Shown one piece after another: positions 1 to 11,289 of a DNA stretch of 64,000 nt (position 1 is its first letter; each line of letters begins with the position of its first letter). The position numbers and the translations under genes are program-made. The notes below the pieces were generated by a model. It saw only the letters and a list, made by a program, of their open reading frames with translations, did no database searches and was not told the origin of the DNA. The DNA is from Nocardioides sp. REDSEA-S33_B3. GTDB taxonomy: Bacteria > Actinomycetota > Actinomycetes > Propionibacteriales > Nocardioidaceae. The stretch lies in the NCBI GenBank assembly GCA_001627335.1, contig LUPK01000032.1, forward strand, positions 1 through 64,000. Reading direction: 5' to 3'.

Positions 1-80
1 AGTGGCCTTTCCGCTCGACTTGCATGTGTTAAGCACGCCGCCAGCGTTCGTCCTGAGCCAGGATCAAACTCTCCGTTGAA
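1..80 (-). rRNA. rrs: 16S ribosomal RNA, 5' end (partial)
   Basis: Read on the minus strand, this stretch is the start of a bacterial 16S rRNA: the universal 27F primer region (AGAGTTTGATCCTGGCTCAG) is followed by the conserved ACGAACGCTGGCGGCGTGCT segment. The gene runs leftward out of the window, so only about 80 nt are present. The mature 5' end is placed near position 80 by analogy and could be a few bases off. The upstream leader and promoter lie at 81-375. Confidence 0.97.
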
Positions 81-346
81 AAACAACACCACCACACACT
101 CACGCATGCGGCAGAAAAAGAGATGCCTGACAGGAAACACTGACACCCAACCCGAAACAACCGAGCCAGGAATTTGTCAGAATCATTGTCAAAAGAAATC
201 CATCAACCACACACACCACAAAGGCATGCATAGAAGACGGGGCATAACAAACTAATTCGTCGACTATGACACACTGTTGAGTTCTCAAGAATCAGACGCA
301 CCGGGCTGCTCGCCTTCCGGCTCGCATTCCCGCGCTGACTTGTCAT
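81..346 (-). promoter_or_regulatory. rRNA operon leader with conserved TTGAGAACTCAA box
   Basis: This gene-free stretch upstream of the 16S gene is clearly more AT-rich than its surroundings, as expected for an rRNA leader. At 271-290 the minus strand reads TCTTGAGAACTCAACAGTGT, containing a near-palindromic TTGAG-AA-CTCAA core. Boxes of this kind occur in rRNA leaders of high-GC Gram-positives, where they are thought to act in antitermination or processing; assigning that role here is inference. No credible protein-coding gene was seen between 81 and 572. Confidence 0.6.
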
Positions 347-375
347 ACGTTAGCGGCGCTGTTTTCGCGGAGCAA
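347..375 (-). promoter_or_regulatory. candidate rRNA promoter
   Basis: On the minus strand a TTGCTC hexamer (370-375) and a TAACGT hexamer (347-352) are separated by exactly 17 bp and point at the 16S gene. This fits a primary sigma-factor promoter about 260 bp upstream of the mature 16S end, a typical distance for an actinobacterial rRNA promoter. The call rests on sequence pattern only, and additional promoters in the leader cannot be excluded. Confidence 0.45.
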
Positions 376-492
376 ATCCGCGCTTTTCGAGCCGCTTTCT
401 CCGAGACCTCTCCCGAGTAGGTGACGGTGGCCGCATCGTGGCGCACACACCGCTTGTCCTGCTCGGTGGAGCTGGAGGAGTGGCCGCCTCGG

Positions 493-508
493 GGCCGGGA
501 GCCCGGCC
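493..508 (-). terminator. GC hairpin after the hydroxy-acid oxidase gene
   Basis: GGCCGGG (493-499) and CCCGGCC (502-508) form a short perfect hairpin 65 bp beyond the stop codon of the hydroxy-acid oxidase and ahead of the rRNA promoter. There is no T-tract, as is common in high-GC actinobacteria. A terminator role is inferred from position. Confidence 0.35.
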
Positions 509-572
509 AGACCGGCCTTGCTCCCCGCCGCTCCCTGGCGACAGAGAAAACATTAGACGACGCCTCGGACGT

Positions 573-1648
573 TCACAAATCGGGGGGTGCTCCCACCGTG
601 CGGGCGTCCTCCGGCCGCCTGCAGCCGGCCAGCTCCAGCGCTTCGAGGAGCTCCAGTCCGAGCAGGTCGAGCAGGGCGCGGACGCCGGCTGCTCCGTCGA
701 CCGCGAGCGCGTGCACGGGGGGTCGTCCGACCAGCACGGCCCGCGCGCCGAGGGCCAGCGCCGTGAGGGCGTCCAGGCCCGATCGGACTCCCCCGTCGAC
801 GTACACCTCCACGTCGTGGCCGACCGCGTCGACCACCCTGGGGAGGGCCGCGGCCGTGCTGACCGTGCGGTCGAGCTGCCGACCACCGTGGTTGGACACC
901 CACACCCCGGCCGCACCGGCGTCCGCGCAGCGCCGGGCGTCGTCGGCGCGGAGCACGCCCTTGACGACGGTGGGCAGCCCGCAGGTCTCGGTGATCCACT
1001 CGAGGTCGTGCGCGCGCAGGCCGCGGTGGTGCCGCTCGGCGGTCGGGTCGACGAAGTTGGCCCGGTGCCAGGAGAGGTCGTGGCCGACCCAGGCGTCGTC
1101 GGCCGGCTCGTACTTGGTGCCGGGGAAGGGGGTGTCGACGGTCAGCGCCACAGCCCGCGCACCGGCGTCCGCGGCGGCACGGAGGACCGGGGCCGCCGCC
1201 TCCCGCTCGGGCGGCAGGTAGGCCTGCACCCACCACACGGCGTCGGGATCGACGGCGCGGGCCGCGTCGCCGATCGCGGCGAAGGGGTGTCCCGCGTTGG
1301 TGGACACGACGTGCAGCGCACCCGCCGCCGCTGCTCCGGCCGCCATCGCCAGCTCCCCGTCGGGGTGTACGACCCGCTGCATCGAGGTCGGGGCGACGCC
1401 GATCGGGGTGCGCAGCGCAGCACCCAGGACCTGCGTCGTCAGGTCCGGCTCCCCGTGGCCACCGAGCACCCGTGGCCACAGCCTGACCGCGCGCCAGGCC
1501 TCTGTCGCCTCGTCCCGGGTGACGCCCTCCCGGGCGCCGGCCTCGAGGTAGGCCCACATCGGGGCGGGGAGCACCTCGCGCGCCCGCGCGGCCAGCTCGG
1601 CCTGCCACCCGCCGCGGCGGGGGCCGGCCCAGCTCGGCCGCGACGGGG

Positions 1649-1652
<4 letters not shown>
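573..1652 (-). CDS. FMN-dependent alpha-hydroxy-acid oxidase/dehydrogenase
   Basis: A 359-residue TIM-barrel flavoprotein of the glycolate oxidase / L-lactate dehydrogenase / lactate monooxygenase family, which oxidises 2-hydroxy acids to 2-oxo acids with FMN. The family signature is intact: SNHGGRQLD carries the catalytic His (about residue 255) and substrate Arg (258), K231 fits the FMN lysine, and a VDGGVRSGLDALTALALGA phosphate-binding segment follows. Length is normal. Its ATG overlaps the tyrS stop codon by 4 bp, so the two genes are probably cotranscribed and translationally coupled. The substrate cannot be read from sequence; lactate or glycolate are guesses. A shorter N-terminus than the mycofactocin-associated MftD and the absence of mycofactocin genes argue against that role. 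Confidence 0.88.
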
Positions 1653-2920
<1,268 letters not shown>

Positions 2921-3082
2921 CGTGCTGCCTTTCGTGAGCGGTCGCGCCGAGAGCGACGCCAGTGCTGTGACAGGGGCAAGCCTGCCTCATCGATGCGCGA
3001 GGACGCCGAGGAGCCCACCCCGTCGTGGGAGCAGCCGGTAGCGGGTGCAGCCCTATCCTGACCGGTCAGGAGGTGCCGGTAG

Positions 3083-4504
3083 GTGATCGCAGGCAGGTAC
3101 TCGTTGGACCGCGAGCTGGGCCGTGGCGGCATGGGCGCGGTCTGGCTCGGGCGCGACGAGGTGCTCGGACGCGAGGTGGCCGTGAAGCGGCTGGGCCTCG
3201 CGCCCGGCGCCGACAGCCCCGACCACGCCCGCGCGGAGCGCGAGGCACGGCTGGCGGCACGGCTGAGCCACCCGCACGTCGTGGCCGTCTACGACCTGGT
3301 CGAGGAGGAGCGCCAGCAGTACCTCGTCATGGAGTACGTCGAGGGGACGAACCTCTCCGGCCTGCTGCGCGCCCGCGGACCGTTGCTCCCCGACGCCGCG
3401 GCGGCGCTGCTCGGGCAGGCCGCCGACGCGTTGGCCTCCGCCCACGAGGCCGGGATCATCCACCGCGACGTCAAGCCCTCCAACATGCTGGTCACCGAGG
3501 ACGGACAGCTCAAACTGTCCGACTTCGGCATCGCCCGGGCCGAGGCCGACCCGTCCCTCACGCAGACCGGGCTGGTGACCGGCTCACCCGCCTACCTGGC
3601 CCCCGAGGTCGCCTCCGGGGGCAGTGCGCAGGACACCGCCGACGTGTGGTCGCTGGGTGCCTCCCTCTTCCACGCGCTGACCGGACACCCGCCCTACGAG
3701 GTCACCGACAACGTCCTCGGCGCGCTCTACCGCATCGTGCACGAGGAGCCGCCGCGCGTGCCGGAGCCGGGGTGGCTCGGCCCCGTCCTGGTCGCGACCA
3801 TGAACCGCGACCCCGACGCACGCTGGCCGATGGCGCGCGTGCGCGACTTCCTCCTCCACGGCCCCGACGGCGCCGGCATCACCCTGGTGACCGATCCGGC
3901 AGCCGCCGCGTCGGACCCGGAGACGGGGTCGCACACCCAGGAGCTGGCTGCCGTGCCGCCGGTCAACACCGGGCCGCAGCCCGTCGTCCCGGCACCGACC
4001 CCGCGCTCGGCGGAGACCCGTCCGCGACGAGGTGCGGGGCCGGTCCTCCTCGGCCTCGGACTCGGCGTGCTCGTGGTGCTGGCCGCGTTCCTGGTCGGGC
4101 AGGTCCGTGACCCGGGGGCCGAGGAGTCCGCCTCCTCCGGCGACGGTCCCAGCGCCTCCGCGGAGCCCAGCGCCGGACCCGCCCCGCCGACCAGGGAGGA
4201 GCTGGAGGAGTTCGCGGCGTCGTACGTCACGACGGCGGTCGACGACCCGGAGGCGGGCTTCGCCCTGCTCACGCCCGCCTTCCAGGAGGAGAGCTCCGGC
4301 CTCGAGGGGTACACCGGGTTCTGGGGCTCGGTGCGCGAGGTGTCCTCGTTCACCCCCGTGGGCGCCGACCCCCGGGCCGGCACCGTGACCTACGAGTACA
4401 GCTACGTGCTGCGCAACGGCACCCGCCGCACCGAGACCGTCGAGCTGACGCTGGAGCAGCAAGAGGACGGTGCCCTGCTCATCGCCGGGGGGCGGCAGAT
4501 CTGA
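3083..4504 (+). CDS. PknA/PknB-type serine/threonine protein kinase
   Basis: A membrane-anchored Ser/Thr kinase of 473 residues. The kinase domain (about 5-260) has the glycine loop GRGGMGAVW, the ATP lysine K35 in VAVKRLG, the catalytic loop HRDVKPSN with D129, and DFG at 147. A proline-rich linker leads to one membrane span (about 321-341) and a roughly 130-residue extracytoplasmic domain that resembles no PASTA repeat, so it may sense a different signal from PknB. The GTG start at 3083 is supported by AGGAGG at 3069-3074. Upstream CTATCC (3054-3059) could be a -10 element. It is transcribed away from tyrS and precedes a hybrid histidine kinase. Confidence 0.93.
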   Translation: MIAGRYSLDRELGRGGMGAVWLGRDEVLGREVAVKRLGLAPGADSPDHARAEREARLAARLSHPHVVAVYDLVEEERQQYLVMEYVEGTNLSGLLRARGPLLPDAAAALLGQAADALASAHEAGIIHRDVKPSNMLVTEDGQLKLSDFGIARAEADPSLTQTGLVTGSPAYLAPEVASGGSAQDTADVWSLGASLFHALTGHPPYEVTDNVLGALYRIVHEEPPRVPEPGWLGPVLVATMNRDPDARWPMARVRDFLLHGPDGAGITLVTDPAAAASDPETGSHTQELAAVPPVNTGPQPVVPAPTPRSAETRPRRGAGPVLLGLGLGVLVVLAAFLVGQVRDPGAEESASSGDGPSASAEPSAGPAPPTREELEEFAASYVTTAVDDPEAGFALLTPAFQEESSGLEGYTGFWGSVREVSSFTPVGADPRAGTVTYEYSYVLRNGTRRTETVELTLEQQEDGALLIAGGRQI

Positions 4505-4591
4505 GTCGTTCACGCACCGCCACCCCCCTCTCGCCCTAGGCTGGGGACGCCGGGCGGCATCGGGGCCGGCACCGGGGTCGGAGGGAGTGAC

Positions 4592-7788
<3,197 letters not shown>

Positions 7789-7804
<16 letters not shown>

Positions 7805-9396
7805 GCGCAGGAGTTCGCGGTGTTCTTGGGCCGCGAGGGGTCGTCCCTCTTGCGTCGGGTGCCCGGCGGGTCGATGGCCTTGGCCACCGTGTCGCGCAGG
7901 TAGTCGAAGTCGGGGTCGCCGGAGAAGAAGCTCGTGCTGGTCTTGAAGACCACCGAGCGCACCTTGGCGTCCTTCATCCGCAGCGCCAGCCCGGCGAAGG
8001 CCGGCAGCAGGCTCTGCGGGATGTCGGAGTAGACGACCTCCTTGCCGGCCGCGGCGAGCGCGGTGTAGCGGCGCACGAGCGTCACCGGGTCCGCCGCCTC
8101 GATGATCGCCGCGACCGTGCACCGCTGGCGGTCCATCCGCTGGTAGTCGTCGCTGCCGTAGCGGCCACGGGCGAACCACAGGGCGTGGAACCCGTCGAGG
8201 GTCTGGTCCGGGCCCGGCTCGATCCAGCCGGTGGGCGGGATGCCCGCGTCGGTGTCGCCGTTGATGGCGACACGGGTGTTGACGTTCACCGTGATCCCGC
8301 CGATCGCGTCGACGATCTCCTGGAAGCCCTTGAGGTTGACCAGCACGTAGTAGTCGACGCCGATGCCCAGGCTCCCGCCCACGGCCTGCTTGATCGCGTC
8401 AGCGCCCTCGTTGGTGCTCTCCCCCAGCACCCCGGGGTGGAGGGCGGGGACGTTGCGGTAGATCGCGTTGAGCATGTACGACCCGTCGTCGCCGTAGCCC
8501 GAGAAGCCGTACGGGTAGAGGTCGTGCAGCGGGCTGTCCTCGGGGAACTGCGCGTTCATCATGTTGCGCGGCAGGCTGAACATGACCGTCTTGCCGGAGG
8601 TGGTGTCGATGCTGACCAGGATGACGGTGTCGGTGCGGACGCCGTCACGGCCCTCGCCACCGTCGCCGCCCAGCAGCAGCACGTTCACGCGCTCCCGTCC
8701 GCCCCACGGGTCGGCGGGTGTCACGTCGCGCGGGGTCGTGGACGTCTCGTTGTCGCTGAAGACCGTCTCGACGAGGTCTGCCTGCACGGTCGCGTAGCGC
8801 GCGGCCACCGCGAACGGCGCACCGACGACGCCGACCAGGACCAGCACGAACGCGTGGCCGACCAGGGTCGTCCAGGCGCGACGCTGGACCGGTCGGACCT
8901 GTCGGTAGGTGAGGTAGACGATCAGCGCCCACACCGAGAGCGCGCCGACGATGACCCCGGCCGCGACCTTGAGCCGGGTCGGGTCCAGGACGAGGTCGAG
9001 CGCAGCGTCGAGGTCGCGGGCGGCGTACCAGGCCGAGAAGCCGGCGAGGGCGAGCGTCGGCAGGAGCACCAGGACGCCTAGCAGTCGCCGACCCGACCAC
9101 AGGAAGCCGCCACCGGGCACGAGGGCCCCCAGGAAGGTGACCGCGAGGGTGCCGGGCAGGCCAGCGGCCCGGCGCCAGGACCGGCGACGGGCACGGTGGC
9201 CCGGCGGTCGAGTCGGCGGTCGGCTCGGGGATGGGCTGGGCGCCGGTGGGCTGAACGGCGGTGGGCTGGTTGCCGACGGGCCGGGCGCCCTCCGCGCAGC
9301 CCGTCGGGCCTGACGTGCCTGGCGTCTGGTCGTGGCCCGGCGTCGGCCAGTGCGAGGTGTCCTCGGCTCCGCGGCGGGATCGACCAGGTCGGTCAC
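7789..9396 (-). CDS. LytR-CpsA-Psr (LCP) family protein
   Basis: A 535-residue LCP-family membrane protein. Members transfer lipid-linked glycopolymers such as teichoic acids or arabinogalactan onto peptidoglycan outside the membrane. The LCP domain (about 230-460) has the family hallmarks: DTVILVSID, FSLPRNM with the pyrophosphate-contacting Arg, a GVDYYVLVNLKGF segment, and RGRYGSDDYQRMDRQ. Unusually, about four predicted membrane spans (roughly 80-215) precede the domain, where most LCP proteins have one. A basic, proline-rich cytoplasmic tail of about 75 residues comes first. It converges with the hybrid kinase with a 16-bp overlap. The actual glycopolymer is unknown. Confidence 0.9.
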
Positions 9397-9456
9397 GGGG
9401 AGCCTCTCAGCGCGCGGGGGACGGGGCGGGCCGGTCGGCCTCGCGGCGAGAAAATA

Positions 9457-10056
9457 TCACCCCAACGAGCGGTAGAGCGTGAGGTCGGCGGCGTACGCCT
9501 CCTCGATGAGGTCGCGGGTGGCGGCCGTGACCTCGTGCTCCCGCGGCGGCGACACGTTGCGTTGCGGGAGCTTGATCTTATTCTTGCCGACCTTCGCGCG
9601 CATCCACTCGAAGGCGGAGTCGAGGTCGTCGTAGCGCCACAACCGGTCGACCGCGAGCCGCCCGTCGGGAGAGGTGACGTAGTCGCTCTGCGGCCGCAGC
9701 CGGATCTCGCCGGTGACGACGCGGCCGACGAACTCGTCGAAGCCGAGGTCCCCGACGTAGGTGCGCTTGCCCGCGATCCCGGGCCGGGAGCGGTAGCGCC
9801 ACCACGACGCCAGCCAGGACACCGGCTCGCGGACGAGGGCCGTGACCTCGTAGTCGGCGCGGGCGTAGCCGTGCTGCTCCAGCAAGGGCACGAACCGCTC
9901 GTCGAACTCGCGCGCGGTGACGTGCTTCAGCGACGGCGGGCCGGAGGTGACCAGCTGGGCGTGCTTGGTGAAGGCCGCCTCGAGCGCGGTGGAGCCCGAC
10001 TTGGGGACCGCGAGGACGACGAACCCGTACTTGGGGACGGCCAGCATGCGCACCAT
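9457..10056 (-). CDS. sulfotransferase-family protein
   Basis: A roughly 199-residue protein with the sulfotransferase 5'-phosphosulfate loop VPKSGSTALE near its N-terminus and a downstream ALVREPVSWLASWWRYR segment matching the 3'-phosphate-binding region (conserved Arg before the Ser-containing helix). It would transfer sulfate from PAPS to an unknown acceptor. I chose the ATG at 10056 (MVRMLAVPKYG), because longer starts add a low-complexity N-terminus and run into the divergent small gene's promoter. ATG 10047 is also possible. No PAPS-synthesis genes are nearby. Confidence 0.75.
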   Translation of the reverse strand: MVRMLAVPKYGFVVLAVPKSGSTALEAAFTKHAQLVTSGPPSLKHVTAREFDERFVPLLEQHGYARADYEVTALVREPVSWLASWWRYRSRPGIAGKRTYVGDLGFDEFVGRVVTGEIRLRPQSDYVTSPDGRLAVDRLWRYDDLDSAFEWMRAKVGKNKIKLPQRNVSPPREHEVTAATRDLIEEAYAADLTLYRSLG

Positions 10057-10171
10057 TCTGCGCTGCCATACCCCCGCAGGGACACGAGGGGGTGAGGGTG
10101 GGACCGCGGAGGTGGGGTAGACGTCGGAAGTACACGACGAGTGCCGTCCACCGGACGGCGAGGAGGTCAAC

Positions 10172-10399
10172 ATGCGACGTGGTGGAAGCAGCATCATCGG
10201 GATCCTGCTGGCGATCTGGCTGGTGATCGGCTTCGTGGCGGCGCTGCAGCGGGGCTACTTCGGCGATGACCGCGAGGTGAGCTGCAAGAGCGTAGGCGAC
10301 ACGGTCCTGACCATCGTGGCGGGTCCCCTGAACTACATGGGCGTGAACCCGAAGGTCGACTGCGAGGTCCCCGAGGACCTGCCCGAGCCCTCGGAGTGA
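10172..10399 (+). CDS. small single-span membrane protein
   Basis: A 75-residue protein preceded by a clear AGGAGG ribosome binding site. Residues 8-25 form one hydrophobic span (IIGILLAIWLVIGFVAAL). The remainder, probably extracytoplasmic, is acidic and contains two cysteines (38 and 64) that could pair. It resembles conserved hypothetical actinobacterial proteins, but I recognise no family. It lies between a divergent sulfotransferase gene and two minus-strand tRNA genes. Function unknown. Confidence 0.75.
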   Translation: MRRGGSSIIGILLAIWLVIGFVAALQRGYFGDDREVSCKSVGDTVLTIVAGPLNYMGVNPKVDCEVPEDLPEPSE

Positions 10400-10424
10400 G
10401 AGCCGTCGACGTGGAGCTGTCGAG

Positions 10425-10498
10425 TAGGGCGGGTGGGGCTCGAACCCACGACCCAAGGATTATGAGTCCTCTGCTCTGACCGACTGAGCTACCGCCCC
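10425..10498 (-). tRNA. tRNA with CAU anticodon (Met elongator or Ile2)
   Basis: A complete 74-nt cloverleaf on the minus strand. The acceptor stem GGGGCGG pairs with CCGCCCT, TAGCTCAG is in the D arm, the anticodon loop is CTCATAA on a five-pair stem, and the T arm is GTGGG-TTCGAGC-CCCAC. The 3' CCA is not encoded. A CAU anticodon fits elongator tRNA-Met or tRNA-Ile2, whose C34 is converted to lysidine. The sequence alone does not decide between them; an initiator tRNA is unlikely because the first base pair is G-U rather than the usual C-A mismatch. Confidence 0.93.
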
Positions 10499-10592
10499 CT
10501 GCGCCGGGTCACGACGCGACGGTGAGCGTACTTCGACCGCGTCGTGGTGGCTCGGGTGGGGCTGGCGGGCAGGTCTGCGCCGCAGGAACGGC

Positions 10593-10626
10593 AGAGGGCC
10601 GCTGACCCGGTGGTCAGCGGCCCTCT
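10593..10626 (-). terminator. strong hairpin between the two tRNA genes
   Basis: A perfect 14-bp inverted repeat (10593-10606 and 10613-10626) with a 6-nt loop lies immediately downstream of the tRNA-Asn gene and upstream of the CAU tRNA. Its position and strength fit a terminator or 3'-end processing signal for tRNA-Asn, implying separate transcription of the two tRNAs. There is no T-tract. Confidence 0.65.
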
Positions 10627-10631
10627 CTCTG

Positions 10632-10704
10632 CTCCCCCGGTTGGACTCGAACCAACAACCCTCCGGTTAACAGCCGAATGCTCTGCCAGTTGAGCTACAG
10701 GGGA
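10632..10704 (-). tRNA. tRNA-Asn (GUU)
   Basis: A complete 73-nt cloverleaf on the minus strand. The acceptor stem TCCCCTG pairs with CGGGGGA, the discriminator base is G, the anticodon loop CTGTTAA gives GUU, and the T arm is GTTGG-TTCGAGT-CCAAC. CCA is not encoded. A strong hairpin follows directly. Confidence 0.95.
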
Positions 10705-10761
10705 TCGGTGCAGCGCGCACACACTAGCAAGGCGCCCAGACGCCGGTGAAATCGCGGTCGA

Positions 10762-11289
10762 TCAGAGCTCGCCGAGCTGCTCGCGGGCCTGCGCGAGAGC
10801 CGCGGCGGCCACGGACCGGACCTCGGGATCGGACGGATCGACGCCCTCGTCGTACTCGTAGACCCACTGCACGTCGGACCCTCCGGAGGGCGCCCGCCGG
10901 GCGATCACCCGCAGTCCACGACGACCGCTGACGGTCACGTGTCGTTGGAACAGCACGCTCGCGGTCACCCGCTCGCGGACCAGCTCGAGCAGGCGACCGG
11001 TGTCCTTGAAGGTCCAGGTGTGCTCGGGCCGTGCACTCCCCCAGGCACCGACCTCGCTCACCCGCAGCACGCTCGTCTCCTGGTCCCAGTCGGCGGCCTC
11101 GACCTGCTCCCAGGCGATGCGCAGGGCGCCGCCCTCGGGGTCGCGCGCGTGGAGCGCGTCGCGGGAGCCGGCCACGACGCTGCCGTCGGTGGCGCGCGCC
11201 CAGGCGAGGACGCGTTCGCCGCGCGGCAGGGACAGGCCGTGCCGGTCACGGTCGGCGGTGAGCCTGGCGAGGGGGTTGCGGCCGGCCAT
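10762..11289 (-). CDS. conserved hypothetical protein downstream of dnaG
   Basis: A 175-residue soluble protein whose start codon overlaps the dnaG stop, so it is probably translated from the dnaG transcript. The middle resembles a beta-rich, PH-like domain (repeated W residues in IAWEQVEAADWD and HTWTFKD). The C-terminus is an Ala-rich helix. Proteins of this kind sit next to dnaG in many actinobacteria, but no function is known to me. No signal peptide or membrane span is visible. Confidence 0.8.
   Translation of the reverse strand: MAGRNPLARLTADRDRHGLSLPRGERVLAWARATDGSVVAGSRDALHARDPEGGALRIAWEQVEAADWDQETSVLRVSEVGAWGSARPEHTWTFKDTGRLLELVRERVTASVLFQRHVTVSGRRGLRVIARRAPSGGSDVQWVYEYDEGVDPSDPEVRSVAAAALAQAREQLGEL

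Noticed and set aside
100..288. A short cysteine-containing open frame in the rRNA leader
   Set aside because: It lies in the AT-rich rRNA leader on the transcribed strand, has no ribosome binding site, and its sequence shows no codon bias of this genome.
10593..10626. Attachment site of an integrated element at the tRNA genes
   Set aside because: No integrase gene or direct repeat of a tRNA 3' end was seen. The element is a simple hairpin.
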